Assembly (NCBI RefSeq): GCF_011602085.1
Contig: NZ_JAAONY010000002.1
Span: 1,550,001-1,614,000 of the forward strand
DNA length: 64,000 nt
Origin: Pseudoteredinibacter isoporae
Lineage (GTDB): Bacteria; Pseudomonadota; Gammaproteobacteria; Pseudomonadales; Cellvibrionaceae
Direction: 5' to 3'
Below are positions 9,737 to 18,898 of the stretch, one piece after another. The number at the start of each line of letters is the position of its first letter. Positions within the stretch are counted from its first letter, which is position 1. The translations under genes were made by a program, and so were the position numbers. The notes beneath the pieces are model-generated. The model did not search any database, was not told the DNA's origin, and was given only the letters and a program-made list of their open reading frames with translations.

Positions 9737-10825
9737 TTAAGAGGCCTCAGAAACCTCTTCCTGACTCTGCAACTCAGCATTAGCCACCGGCCAGGCGTTC
9801 AGAACGGCCTTAATCAAAGTGGCCAGTGGAATCGCGAAGAACACACCCCAAAAGCCCCAGATACCACCAAACACCAGCACGGCCAGAATGATTGCCACCG
9901 GATGCAGATTCACCGCCTCTGAGAACAACAAAGGCACCAGTACATTGCCATCCAGAGCCTGAATAATGCCGTAGGCTATCATCAGATAGTAGAATTCACT
10001 GCTCCAGCCCCATTGCAGAAAACCGATCATGGCGACCGGCAAGGTAATGACTGCGGCGCCAATATACGGCACCAGCACCGAGAGCCCCACCCCCAGCGCG
10101 AGCAATAGCGCGTAGTTCAAACCCAGAAACTGAAAGCAGACAAAACTCACACTACCCACAATCAGAATCTCAATGACCTTGCCGCGCACATAATTGGCCA
10201 CTTGGATGTTCATCTCATGCCAGATGCGGCTCATCACCGGGCGCTTGCGGGGCAGAAAGGAAGACATCCAGAAGCGAATCTCACCCGCGTCCTTCAGGAA
10301 GAAAAACACCAGAATCGGCACCAGAATCAGGTAGACCAATACGGCAATCAGCACCGGCGCCTTGGCCAGCGAGAAGGACAACACGCTCTGCCCAAAGCCG
10401 CCCAGCTTACTGCCCAGCGCCGCTACGATCTGAGCAACCTGCTCTTCACTGATAAACTGCGGGTATTTCTCCGGCAGAGCCAGCATGATTTTCTGCCAGT
10501 CAGCCAACATACCTGGCACCTCAGAAAAGAGAGTCGCCGTTTGATGCCAGATCAAAGGAAAAAGAATAAAAATACCGGCCAGCAACAAGCCCACCAACAG
10601 CAGGAAAGCGATATTAACGGCAACGATATGAGGCACCCCCCAGTTGGCCAAGCGCTGAACAACGCCCTGCAACAAGAAGGCAATGATCAAGCTGGCGATC
10701 ATGGGTGCCAAAATGCCCCCCATAGTCACGACGACCAGCAGGCCCAGGCCGAGAATAATCAGCAGCAGCACTGCCTCTTCACTGGCGAGATAACGCTCCA
10801 TCCAGTTTTGAAAAATTCGAATCAT
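9737..10825 (-). CDS. AI-2E/PerM-family membrane transporter
   Basis: The 362-residue inner-membrane protein belongs to the UPF0118 (AI-2E transporter, PerM) family. It has about seven or eight hydrophobic segments. One N-terminal pair lies near residues 18-70, a long polar domain containing LADWQKIMLALPEKY follows, and the conserved C-terminal block has YIGAAVITLP and DGNVLVPLLFSEAVNLHP. Members export autoinducer 2 or work as Na+/H+ antiporters; the true substrate is uncertain. It lies immediately after the tusA-like gene on the same strand, an arrangement also seen beside bepA in pseudomonads. Confidence 0.85.
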   Translation of the reverse strand: MIRIFQNWMERYLASEEAVLLLIILGLGLLVVVTMGGILAPMIASLIIAFLLQGVVQRLANWGVPHIVAVNIAFLLLVGLLLAGIFILFPLIWHQTATLFSEVPGMLADWQKIMLALPEKYPQFISEEQVAQIVAALGSKLGGFGQSVLSFSLAKAPVLIAVLVYLILVPILVFFFLKDAGEIRFWMSSFLPRKRPVMSRIWHEMNIQVANYVRGKVIEILIVGSVSFVCFQFLGLNYALLLALGVGLSVLVPYIGAAVITLPVAMIGFLQWGWSSEFYYLMIAYGIIQALDGNVLVPLLFSEAVNLHPVAIILAVLVFGGIWGFWGVFFAIPLATLIKAVLNAWPVANAELQSQEEVSEAS

Positions 10826-10875
10826 AGCTTTCTCTAAAAACCACTCAGTCTATCGATACGCGGAATATAAGGGCA

Positions 10876-11121
10876 TTAGGACTTTTGAATGACATAACAA
10901 TAGTCACTGCCTTCCTGTTCAGCCAGCAGCAGTGTATGACCGGCAATATCCGCAAAGGCCTTGATGTCTCGCATGGAGCCCGGATCAGTCGCTAACAGCC
11001 CCAGCGACTCACCACTGGACAGGCCGTTCAAGGCTAACTTCATTTTAAGCAATGGCAATGGACAATCCAGCCCCCTGGCATCAACCTCGGTCGCCAGTTG
11101 CGTAAATTGGGAATAAGCCAT
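10876..11121 (-). CDS. TusA-family sulfur carrier protein
   Basis: The 81-residue protein has the TusA/SirA signature with the sulfur-carrying cysteine C20 in DARGLDCPLPLL. TusA proteins receive persulfide sulfur from a cysteine desulfurase. They pass it to tRNA 2-thiouridylation or molybdenum-cofactor pathways. This copy sits in the bepA-tusA-perM context, which is separate from the classical tus operon, so it may be a paralogue with its own partner. It is divergent from bepA and is followed by the perM-like gene 50 bases on. Confidence 0.88.
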   Translation of the reverse strand: MAYSQFTQLATEVDARGLDCPLPLLKMKLALNGLSSGESLGLLATDPGSMRDIKAFADIAGHTLLLAEQEGSDYCYVIQKS

Positions 11122-11288
11122 TGGTTATAGCTCCAGGACAAACGGTACGCTGTTATATCAAGCATTGCCCTGAAGTGACACCCTTTTTTCATTGATTAGG
11201 AAACGCGAACTTTTCTTAGCACTGTCACTCTAGGATATTTGGTATAGTCAAAAACCAAAGTATGAGCCGACAGTAATTAGAGAGAATT

Positions 11289-12743
11289 ATGGGTATTTCG
11301 AGCAAGCCTATTGCCTGCCTGGCACTCAGTATTAGCCTGGCCCTGGCCGCCAACCCAATCAGCGCACAGAAAAAGGAAATTCAACTGCCCAGCCTTGGCG
11401 ATGCCACTTCCGGCATTGTTTCCCCGCAACAGGAATACAAGCTCGGACAAGCCTGGGCTCGCTCCTTTCGTGCCCAGGTTCCCACATCGGTTGACGCCCA
11501 ACTGGCCGACTACACTGAAAAACTGATGGCCAAGCTTGCGGAACACAGTGAACTGCACAGCAAACAGCTCGACATTATCATGGTGGAAAACCCAACCCTG
11601 AACGCCTTTGCGGTTCCCGGTGGTGTGGTGGGCGTGCACACCGGCTTGTTTAACTACGCGCAAAGTGAAGGACAGATCGCCGCTGTACTGGCACACGAAC
11701 TGGCTCACTTGAGTCAACGGCATTTCGCCCGAGGCGTTGAGCAACAGCAACGCAATACTTTGCCCATGCTGGCCGCACTCATGACCAGCCTGGTTATCGC
11801 TGCCACCACCAGTGGCGATGCCGGTCTTGCGGCTCTGTCGGCGACACAGGCAGCGGCCATTGATGCCAAGCTGCGCTTCAGTCGGCAAAACGAACAGGAA
11901 GCGGATCGCATCGGCATTCAAACCATGGCCGCTGCGGGTCTCGATCCATATCAGGCTCCGGAAATGTTTGAGCAAATGCTTAAGGCCACTCAGTTCAGTC
12001 GACGTCCCCCCGAATTTTTACTGACCCACCCAGTGACCGAAAAGCGTATTGCCGACACTCGTAACCGTGCGCGCCGTTATGTCGAAAGACCACTACCACC
12101 GTCGCTTGATTTTCACCTAATGCGCTCGCGCGTCCGCCTCTCGCTGTCGGAAACACCCAGCCAGGCGGCCAAGGCCTTTGCCAGCGAACTGGAAGGTCAT
12201 AGCTTACTGCCGGAAGCCAGCCGCTACGGCCTACTGCTTTCATACATTGAGATGAAAGAAATTAAAAAAGCCAAAGAGCAGCTCGATATTTTACTGGAAG
12301 GTAAGCCAGATCATGTCAGCTACATCATTGCTAAAGCTGACCTCGCGGCCGCAGCCGGGAATTTCGATGGCGCCTTGATGGATTTGCGACTGGCGCTAAA
12401 AAAGAATCCCCACAATCATCCAATCAGTGTGCGATTGGCAGAGTTGTATATGGAGTCTGGTCAATACCATCGCGGCGAACAATTACTGGTTAAACATTCC
12501 CGACAACGCCCTCACGATACTTACGTTTGGTATCTGCTGGCCGAAATTCATGGCCTGACCGGCGACATTCTGAATTTGCACCAGGCTCGTGCGGAATATT
12601 TTATTTTGAATGGTATTTACGACAAGGCCTTACATCATTTAAAACTGGCCCAGAAAATGGCGCGCGGCAATTACCGATTGAGTACCATTTTAGAGGAGAA
12701 GACGCGTCAAGTTTACAATATGATCGAAGATCAAAAGGGCTAA
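11289..12743 (+). CDS. bepA: BepA-type periplasmic M48 metalloprotease with TPR repeats
   Basis: BepA assists outer-membrane protein assembly at the BAM complex and degrades stalled LptD. The 484-residue precursor has a signal peptide ending near ISAQ and an M48 domain with the zinc motif HELAH at residues 136-140. The third ligand lies in EQEADRIG. A C-terminal TPR region covers roughly residues 290-470, with repeats such as AELYMESGQYHRGEQLL. Domain order and length match BepA/YfgC, which also has its zinc histidine at position 136. The gene is divergent from the tusA-like gene. Confidence 0.92.
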   Translation: MGISSKPIACLALSISLALAANPISAQKKEIQLPSLGDATSGIVSPQQEYKLGQAWARSFRAQVPTSVDAQLADYTEKLMAKLAEHSELHSKQLDIIMVENPTLNAFAVPGGVVGVHTGLFNYAQSEGQIAAVLAHELAHLSQRHFARGVEQQQRNTLPMLAALMTSLVIAATTSGDAGLAALSATQAAAIDAKLRFSRQNEQEADRIGIQTMAAAGLDPYQAPEMFEQMLKATQFSRRPPEFLLTHPVTEKRIADTRNRARRYVERPLPPSLDFHLMRSRVRLSLSETPSQAAKAFASELEGHSLLPEASRYGLLLSYIEMKEIKKAKEQLDILLEGKPDHVSYIIAKADLAAAAGNFDGALMDLRLALKKNPHNHPISVRLAELYMESGQYHRGEQLLVKHSRQRPHDTYVWYLLAEIHGLTGDILNLHQARAEYFILNGIYDKALHHLKLAQKMARGNYRLSTILEEKTRQVYNMIEDQKG

Positions 12744-12809
12744 GCGCGAGAACGTTTTCTTTTTCTATCTCAACATTACCCTCAATATCATCTCGATATT
12801 ACCCTGAGA

Positions 12810-13055
12810 TTAATAGTGCGGCGGGCGCTCCTGGGCAACATTAGCAGGGCTGCCCTGCTCTACTGCATATTGCATGTCGTCCAACTTTTTTGCCAAATGC
12901 GTAAGCTGTATTTGCAAGGCAGCAATTTCCTTATCCTGCTGGGCAATCACATCGTTTAACTGATTGATCGTGTCTTCGGCGTAAGCCTGCCGGCTTTCCA
13001 GTTCCGCCAAACGTTCAGCCTGAGCTTCCATTAAAAGCGTATTTTCTGATGTCAT
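12810..13055 (-). CDS. slyX: SlyX family protein
   Basis: The 81-residue protein is almost entirely coiled coil (ERLAELESRQAYAEDTINQL onward) and ends in the hallmark PPHY tail of SlyX. Its function is unknown. The ATG at 13055 with a GGTGA site gives the normal family length; a longer reading adds 14 unlikely residues. It starts 16 bases after the serine hydrolase gene and is probably the second gene of that transcript. It converges on bepA. Confidence 0.9.
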   Translation of the reverse strand: MTSENTLLMEAQAERLAELESRQAYAEDTINQLNDVIAQQDKEIAALQIQLTHLAKKLDDMQYAVEQGSPANVAQERPPHY

Positions 13056-13071
13056 GGTGTTCACCCAAGTT

Positions 13072-14238
13072 TTACAAGCAAGCGTAAGCCGCATCAATTA
13101 ATCGAATTGCACGAGGGTCGAGCAATAAACTCTGTCCCATATCCCGAGTAGTGTACGCAAAGGCGATATCAGTATTCGGGTCAGCAAAACCAACACAACC
13201 TCCCGCCCCCGGGTGTCCAAAACTGTTTTGCGCAGAACCTAATCGCAACTCATCACGCTCATCGCTCAACATAAAGCCCAAACCAAAACCCAATGAAGTT
13301 TTAAGCACATTATCGCACTCACTGTAGCTTTGCTGCTGACGTAACGCCGTCGTAAACGCTTCACCCAGCAACTTCCCAGGCTCCAACAAGGCCTGATAAA
13401 ACGTCGCGAGACTGCGGGCATTGGTGCAGGCATTTCCACCGGGGATTTGCGCTTGTCGCCAAGCCTGAGAATTGGTCCCCACCATAATCGACATAGGATT
13501 GGTAAACGCTTTCTGAGTCACACCACCCGGCTCGTCTTTAAAGATCGTCATCAGTTTGGCGGCATCTTTTGGCACATAGCGGCTATCCAGAGCTCGAACG
13601 TCAGCAAGAGTTTGCTGCTCTTCTTCACTTAAGCCGAAGCCTGCACTGATGCCCAAAGGCTGTGATATGGTTTTCTGTACCACATCATTAAATCGCGCCG
13701 CACCGGCAAGACGGCGACACAACTCACCACCGAGCCAACCGAACAACATCGGTGAATACCCCTGCGCCTGATTCGGCTCCCACCAGGGAGTTTCTCCTGC
13801 GAGCTGCTCCGTGACTCTCCGCCAGTCATAAATGACCTCATCAGGCACCTTTTTCTGAAAGGCACTGAAACCGGAACGATGGCAAAGTACCTGACGCACA
13901 TTCACCTGACTGTTTTGAAATTCCGGCCAAATTTCTTTCACCGGCGTATCCAGGCTCAAACCAGCCAACTCCATTTGCTGCAACAAGCTGACCGCTACCA
14001 GGGCTTTACCCGCAGAGAAAACATTTACCCGAGTATCGGCCTGCCAGTCATCGACGTCTTTTTTGTCGCGCTTGCCGGCCCAGATATCAAGCTGTAATTC
14101 GCCACGGTAATACAGCGACAATGCCGCACCGGTATCCCCATGATCGCGAAAGCTGTCAGCAAAGGCCGTCGCCAAAGCGGCGAAGCGACTGCTGTATTCA
14201 CCTGAAACCTGTACTTTTTCTGACACCGGGATCTCCAT
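13072..14238 (-). CDS. Serine beta-lactamase-fold hydrolase (family VIII esterase-like)
   Basis: The 388-residue protein has the SxxK nucleophile motif as SAGK (S75, K78). A tyrosine in the QGYSPML segment (Y161) stands where class C enzymes have YxN, although Asn is replaced by Pro. A late GHPGAGG block replaces KTG. This pattern is typical of EstB-like family VIII carboxylesterases and related hydrolases rather than true beta-lactamases. No convincing signal peptide is present, so a cytoplasmic esterase is most likely. slyX follows. The substrate is unknown. Confidence 0.8.
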   Translation of the reverse strand: MEIPVSEKVQVSGEYSSRFAALATAFADSFRDHGDTGAALSLYYRGELQLDIWAGKRDKKDVDDWQADTRVNVFSAGKALVAVSLLQQMELAGLSLDTPVKEIWPEFQNSQVNVRQVLCHRSGFSAFQKKVPDEVIYDWRRVTEQLAGETPWWEPNQAQGYSPMLFGWLGGELCRRLAGAARFNDVVQKTISQPLGISAGFGLSEEEQQTLADVRALDSRYVPKDAAKLMTIFKDEPGGVTQKAFTNPMSIMVGTNSQAWRQAQIPGGNACTNARSLATFYQALLEPGKLLGEAFTTALRQQQSYSECDNVLKTSLGFGLGFMLSDERDELRLGSAQNSFGHPGAGGCVGFADPNTDIAFAYTTRDMGQSLLLDPRAIRLIDAAYACL

Positions 14239-14421
14239 TGTTAAAGGTGCTGCTGGGATAGGTGAATTATTTCACAGCCACCGCCAAGATGAAATTGCCA
14301 AGCCGGTCATCAACTGTTCATATTTCCATCACGTTGCAGTCATATTCAAACCGCATGCTGCCGCCTAATGAACAGCAATCCAGATCGCAGTGTCGATTAC
14401 TGATTACTTAAGGTGAGCCAC

Positions 14422-15240
14422 ATGCCCACAAGCAATCACAGCCCCAGCATGAACCCAATTCAATGGCGGACGCTTTGGATTTCAGACGTCCACCTGGGGA
14501 CCAAAGACTGCAAAGCCGAATTGCTCAATAATTTTTTAAAGCACCACCAAGCTGAAGAGCTGTATCTGGTCGGCGATATTCTGGATGGTTGGCGCATGCA
14601 AAATGGTGTTTACTGGCAGCGCTCATTCACCCGCCTGATTCGACGTATTTTAAAGCTCTCCAAACAAGGCGTGCCGATTCACTACATCACCGGCAATCAT
14701 GATGAATTCCTGCGCAAATACGCCAACAACGCCCTGGATAATATTCGCCTGATCAATCGCTGCGTACACACCACCAAAGATGGTCGACGCCTGCTGGTGA
14801 TTCACGGCGATCAATTTGATGGCGTTGCACGCGCCCAACGCTGGTTAAAGTATCTCGGCGACAAAGGCTACGATTTGCTGATGTTCCTTAACCGCAGCTA
14901 TAACCGCTGGCGCGCCAAGTACGGCTTGGGTTACTGGTCACTGGCCAGCTTTATTAAATCGCGCATCAAACGTGCGAAAATCTACATCGAAGAATATGAA
15001 AACGGTGTTGCCTACGCCGCTGGCAAACAGGGTTTTGATGGCGTGATCTGCGGCCACATCCACCATGCGGCCATCAAAGACATCAACGGCATCGAGTATT
15101 ACAACACCGGCGACTGGGTGGAGTCCTGCACAGCGTTGGCGGAAGATCATCAAGGCCAGATACATTTGCTGCATTGGCCGGAACTGAAAAGCCTGCACAA
15201 CGAAGAGACCGAACAACTGGCTCAGGCCAGCGCGGCCTGA
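14422..15240 (+). CDS. LpxH-like UDP-2,3-diacylglucosamine diphosphatase
   Basis: This is a calcineurin-fold metallophosphoesterase of the COG2908 type, which includes the lipid A pathway enzyme LpxH. The 272-residue protein has all metal-binding blocks: SDVHLG (D22, H24), GDILDGW, GNHDE, HGDQFD and GHIHH. It is longer than E. coli LpxH and resembles the LpxH2-like branch, so an alternative phosphodiester substrate is possible. The ATG at 14422 follows AAGGTGA; an in-frame GTG three codons upstream overlaps that ribosome site. It converges with the ion-channel gene. Confidence 0.75.
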   Translation: MPTSNHSPSMNPIQWRTLWISDVHLGTKDCKAELLNNFLKHHQAEELYLVGDILDGWRMQNGVYWQRSFTRLIRRILKLSKQGVPIHYITGNHDEFLRKYANNALDNIRLINRCVHTTKDGRRLLVIHGDQFDGVARAQRWLKYLGDKGYDLLMFLNRSYNRWRAKYGLGYWSLASFIKSRIKRAKIYIEEYENGVAYAAGKQGFDGVICGHIHHAAIKDINGIEYYNTGDWVESCTALAEDHQGQIHLLHWPELKSLHNEETEQLAQASAA

Positions 15241-15261
15241 ACCCGATTTGCTGGGGCGACA

Positions 15262-16119
15262 CTAGCTCGGCGGCAGTAATTCCTGCCCGCAAGCCTTACA
15301 GTGTTTCGCATCCTGCTCATGGCCGGATTTACCACAGGCCTCGCAGAAACGATGGTCACGGTGCGTTTGAATCTCCCGCGATAATTCTGCGGTCAAAATT
15401 CCCGTCGGCACCGCAATAATGGAATAACCTGTCAGCATCACAAAACCGGCCACCATTTGTCCGCCAGTTGTCTGGGGGGTGATATCCCCATAGCCCACCG
15501 TAGTAATGGTAACGATGCACCAGTAAATACTTTTGGGAATTGAAGTAAACCCATGAGCCGGCCCTTCGACAACATACATCAACGAACCGAAGATCATGGC
15601 CAACACCAGTACTGTGGCAAAAAAGACAAAGATTTTTTGCCGCGAAGCCAGTAGCGCTCGAATCAGCACATTGGCTTCGGAAAGATAATTCGCCAGTTTC
15701 AAAACCCGGAATATCCGCAACACACGCAGAATTCGAATCATCAACAGATAGGTCGCATCGCCGCTGACCAGCGACAAATACATCGGCAGAATCGATAACA
15801 GATCCACAATGCCATAGAAACTGCGCGCATACGCCCAGCGACTGTTGGCGCAATACAAGCGCGCAACATACTCAGCGGTGAAGATCGCCGTGAAAACCCA
15901 TTCCAATCCCCAAAAGACGTCTTTGTAAGCCTCACCAATCCAACTGACGGAATCCAGCATGACCACCAGCACGCTCAGCAGAATGATGTAAATCAGAACG
16001 ATATCAAAAGTCTTGCCCGCCGGACTGGCGGTTCCGAAGATGATACGGCGCAACTTGAGCTTCAGGCTTTCCGCTTCCGGCTCTTGCTGTGGACCTTGTG
16101 CGGGATCTTGAATGGGCAC
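15262..16119 (-). CDS. Voltage-gated K+ channel-like ion transporter with C-terminal zinc ribbon
   Basis: The 285-residue protein has six hydrophobic segments and an S4-like voltage sensor rich in regularly spaced arginines (RILRVLRIFRVLKLANYL). The K+ selectivity filter TTVGYGD stands before S6. It therefore looks like a Kv-type tetrameric inner-membrane channel. The cytoplasmic tail carries four cysteines in two CxxC pairs (CEACG and CKACG), which should fold as a small zinc ribbon. The start is GTG with an AGGA site. The nearby zinc-ribbon membrane gene at 16281 is divergent from it. Confidence 0.9.
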   Translation of the reverse strand: MPIQDPAQGPQQEPEAESLKLKLRRIIFGTASPAGKTFDIVLIYIILLSVLVVMLDSVSWIGEAYKDVFWGLEWVFTAIFTAEYVARLYCANSRWAYARSFYGIVDLLSILPMYLSLVSGDATYLLMIRILRVLRIFRVLKLANYLSEANVLIRALLASRQKIFVFFATVLVLAMIFGSLMYVVEGPAHGFTSIPKSIYWCIVTITTVGYGDITPQTTGGQMVAGFVMLTGYSIIAVPTGILTAELSREIQTHRDHRFCEACGKSGHEQDAKHCKACGQELLPPS

Positions 16120-16280
16120 AATAGGGGTTCCTAAGCTGACAAATCAGCACAGTGTACCCAATGAATCGTCAGCTTTCACGGGGCAGGTACGGACAAAATT
16201 GCCCAGATCAGCGAGCCAGCGCAACTAGGAATTGGCCGGCGGAATTCATACAATACGCTTTTCACAAGAAGGATAAGCAC

Positions 16281-16664
16281 GTGCCGCTTCACTTGCAGCC
16301 ACTGCGCTGCCCACACTGCCAATACCAGCCCAGCAAAGCCGAACAGGCTGAGGAACAATGGCGAAAGCCCTTGCTCGCACGGGAAGCCGTCAGCTGTCCT
16401 AAATGCCAGCAATTGAGCCGACTGCCCGAGCAAGCCGAAAAGCTGATTTCTGTTGGCTTGTTGGCGAGCTTGATTGTGGCACCACTGCTGGTGTACTGGG
16501 ATATGGAAAAATGGCTGGCCCTGCTGATCTTTGCCTTCGGCGCAGTATCGATTGTGATGGGTGCGGCTAAACAACAATTGCAAGCCATCGAAACCGAAGG
16601 GAACGGTGACGAGCCAACCCAGTCACCTGAACACAGCAACAATCACTCTTCAAAAGAGCCGTAA
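16281..16664 (+). CDS. Small membrane protein with N-terminal zinc-binding cysteines
   Basis: The 127-residue product is read from a GTG at 16281 that follows AAGGA; the longer frame upstream looks non-coding. The N-terminal half has CPHC and CPKC pairs separated by about 30 residues, likely a zinc ribbon. Two membrane segments follow (ISVGLLASLIVAPLLVYW and ALLIFAFGAVSIVMGAA). A polar His/Asn/Ser-rich tail ends the protein. The function is unknown. The stop is 2 bases before yciH, so it is the first gene of a likely three-gene unit with yciH and lnt. Confidence 0.65.
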   Translation: MPLHLQPLRCPHCQYQPSKAEQAEEQWRKPLLAREAVSCPKCQQLSRLPEQAEKLISVGLLASLIVAPLLVYWDMEKWLALLIFAFGAVSIVMGAAKQQLQAIETEGNGDEPTQSPEHSNNHSSKEP

Positions 16665-16666
16665 CC

Positions 16667-16990
16667 ATGAGCAAAAATTCACGCCTCGTCTATTCCACCG
16701 ATCAGGGGCGCATCAAGCCCGAGGATGAAACGACAAGCGCACCGGAAGGTGATGGCATCGTGCGCATCATGCGCGAGACCAAGGGCCGAAAAGGCAAAGG
16801 GGTAACTCTCGTCAAAGGTTTGCAGCTGGAGCCCGCCGAATTCAAAAAACTGGCTAAGCGACTGAAACAACTCTGTGGCACCGGCGGCAGCGTCAAGGAT
16901 TTTGTGATTGAAATTCAAGGTGACCAACGCGAAACCATTAAAGCGGAGCTGGAAAAACAAGGCCATACCGTAAAATTGGCTGGCGGATAA
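16667..16990 (+). CDS. yciH: SUI1/eIF1-like translation factor YciH
   Basis: The 107-residue protein has the SUI1 fold signature. It shows a basic strand RKGKGVTLVKGL, a helix with FKKLAKRLKQLCG and the GTGGSVKDFVIEIQGD block. E. coli YciH acts as an IF3-like fidelity factor that discriminates against aberrant initiation complexes under stress. It is packed between the zinc-ribbon membrane gene (2 bases) and lnt (6 bases), so transcription is surely shared. Confidence 0.93.
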   Translation: MSKNSRLVYSTDQGRIKPEDETTSAPEGDGIVRIMRETKGRKGKGVTLVKGLQLEPAEFKKLAKRLKQLCGTGGSVKDFVIEIQGDQRETIKAELEKQGHTVKLAGG

Positions 16991-16996
16991 ACATCC

Positions 16997-18517
16997 ATGG
17001 AAGCGGCTGCCGGAATAAAATCTAAACTGCCCTATCTGTTTTCATTGCTACTGGGTGCAAGCGTGCCATTTTCCATGGCGCCCTTTGATGTCTGGCCCAT
17101 TGCACTTATTGCATTAACCCTGTGGTTCCGTCTGATGCTGAATGATCGTTATTCGCCCGGCTGGCACAGCTTTGCCTTTGGCACGGGCTTGTTCGCGGTG
17201 GGTGCCTCATGGGTGTACACCAGCATTCATGATTTTGGACTGTCCTCGGCCCCACTGGCCAGCACACTGACCGGAATTTTTGTTCTGGGCCTGGCCGCCT
17301 TGTTTTGCATTCCCTTCATCCTGTTAAACCGACTGATGGATCATCAGGGACATAAACGTGGTGCGGCTTTTGTCTTTGCACTGGCGGCAAGCTATGTGTT
17401 GGGCGAATGGACTCGCAGCTGGTTATTGACTGGATTCCCCTGGCTGTATGTGGGTTACAGTCAGATCAACACTGTTATGGCTGGCTGGGCGCCTATGGGG
17501 GGTGTCCTACTGATCGATATCGCTTTGGTTGTGTCCGCCGCCGCACTCGCCCTGGCTTCAATCAATATCAAACAGAAGAGCGCTGCATACTGGTTACTGC
17601 TGGCTGCAGCTCCCTGGCTTGCTGGCGCGGCACTGAGCACCATTCAGTGGACTGAACGCGATGGCCACCCAATCAAAGTCGCCATGGTACAGGCGAACAT
17701 TCCACAGGAATTAAAATGGGAACGCCATTTCTTACAAACCACCATTGATCGCTACCTCTCGCTCAGTGAAGATCTGTGGGACAAGAACGACTGGGTCATA
17801 TGGCCTGAAGCGGCCATCCCTCTGCCCTTTCATCGCGCCCAGACTGTCTATGATTTCGTTAATGCGCGAGCAAAAGACAGCCATACCTTTTTTATCAGCG
17901 GCAGCCTGGTTCGCGAAAACGGGCGCTACCACAACTCAGCAATTGCCCTGGGACAGGGCGAAGGCGTTTATCACAAACGCAAGCTGGTACCCTTCGGTGA
18001 ATATGTGCCTCTGGAAGAATGGCTACGAGGCACCATCAGCTTTTTCAATCTGCCAACGTCCATCATCAAACCCGGTCCGAAAAACTACAGTCGCTTAAGC
18101 AATCACCTGCAACCCTCCATGCAAGTGACGCCATTGATTTGCTATGAGATTGTGTATCCGGAACTCGCGCGGGCCAAGGGAGATGAACACCCCGTATTGA
18201 TCACACTGAGTAACGACGCCTGGTTTGGCCGCTCTATCGGCCCTTTGCAACACATGCAAATCGCTCAGATGCGGGCTTTGGAAAATCAACGGTATTTATT
18301 GCGGGCAACCAACACCGGCGTAACGGCCATTGTTGGACCGGATGGAAAAATGATTAAGCAGGCCGAACAATTTGTCCAAACCAGCTTGCAGGGTGAGATT
18401 TATAAAATGACGGGCAGCACACCATTTGCCCAGATGGGCAATCTGCTGGCATTACTGTGCTGTGCAATTGCGCTAGTGCCGTTGCTACTAGCGCGTTTTT
18501 ACTCAAACCGCTTGTAG
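16997..18517 (+). CDS. lnt: Apolipoprotein N-acyltransferase
   Basis: Lnt adds the third acyl chain to the N-terminal cysteine of lipoproteins in the inner membrane. The 506-residue protein has six to seven N-terminal membrane segments, then a periplasmic nitrilase domain. Its catalytic triad is visible as E271 (WPEAAIP), K329 (KRKLVPFGEYVP) and C382 (LICYEIVYPE), close to E. coli positions 267, 335 and 387. A last membrane helix (LLALLCCAIALVPLLLA) closes the protein. The final codons are built into a terminator hairpin and overlap the convergent gene by 15 bases. Confidence 0.96.
   Translation: MEAAAGIKSKLPYLFSLLLGASVPFSMAPFDVWPIALIALTLWFRLMLNDRYSPGWHSFAFGTGLFAVGASWVYTSIHDFGLSSAPLASTLTGIFVLGLAALFCIPFILLNRLMDHQGHKRGAAFVFALAASYVLGEWTRSWLLTGFPWLYVGYSQINTVMAGWAPMGGVLLIDIALVVSAAALALASINIKQKSAAYWLLLAAAPWLAGAALSTIQWTERDGHPIKVAMVQANIPQELKWERHFLQTTIDRYLSLSEDLWDKNDWVIWPEAAIPLPFHRAQTVYDFVNARAKDSHTFFISGSLVRENGRYHNSAIALGQGEGVYHKRKLVPFGEYVPLEEWLRGTISFFNLPTSIIKPGPKNYSRLSNHLQPSMQVTPLICYEIVYPELARAKGDEHPVLITLSNDAWFGRSIGPLQHMQIAQMRALENQRYLLRATNTGVTAIVGPDGKMIKQAEQFVQTSLQGEIYKMTGSTPFAQMGNLLALLCCAIALVPLLLARFYSNRL
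18470..18500 (+). terminator. Intrinsic terminator embedded in the lnt 3' end
   Basis: An 8-bp perfect stem GCGCTAGT/ACTAGCGC with a 9-base loop is followed by G and five T residues, all within the last 16 codons of lnt. Because the hairpin lies before the stop codon at 18517, a translating ribosome would disrupt it. Confidence 0.6.
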
Positions 18518-18898
18518 CATCTCGCTACTAGGCAATGCTTCAAGCAAATTTGCCATATGTTCGACTTCAAGCTGGCTGAGCATTTTCATCGAATAACTCA
18601 CCGGCTTGTCTCCAGACAGCTTTAATGCAAAACGCCCCAAAATAGGGCCGCTTGTTGGAGAAAACACATAACGGAAAAAATCGCACTCTTCAGCAACTAA
18701 CTCGAACTTATCCAGCAATTGCTGGATATACGTCAGGCTGTTTGCGGCAATTGCCTGTTGACCATGTCGGTTGTGCTCGGCCATGAATACCATTTGACGG
18801 CCGTTATTATCGTACAGCCCGACTTGAATCGTAGCTGCCTGTTCCATTCGATCTAAGAGCTCAACATCCCCCAGGTTTGGAAGAATATCTGCTTTCAC
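18503..18898 (-). CDS. Conserved-looking hypothetical protein, 131 aa
   Basis: I do not recognise this protein. It starts at a GTG with a strong GGGGGA ribosome site and has no signal peptide or membrane segment. The composition is typical of a soluble alpha/beta protein, with alternating strands such as IQVGLYDNNGRQMVFMAE and SYSMKMLSQLEVEHMANLL at the end. Codon use resembles that of its neighbours. It overlaps the end of lnt tail-to-tail by 15 bases, so the two convergent messages would be complementary there. Confidence 0.65.
   Translation of the reverse strand: MKADILPNLGDVELLDRMEQAATIQVGLYDNNGRQMVFMAEHNRHGQQAIAANSLTYIQQLLDKFELVAEECDFFRYVFSPTSGPILGRFALKLSGDKPVSYSMKMLSQLEVEHMANLLEALPSSEMLQAV

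Noticed and set aside
10202-10837. 211-codon plus-strand frame rich in Gln and His
   Set aside because: Antisense to the PerM-like membrane protein; Gln/His richness is the complement of hydrophobic Leu/Val codons.
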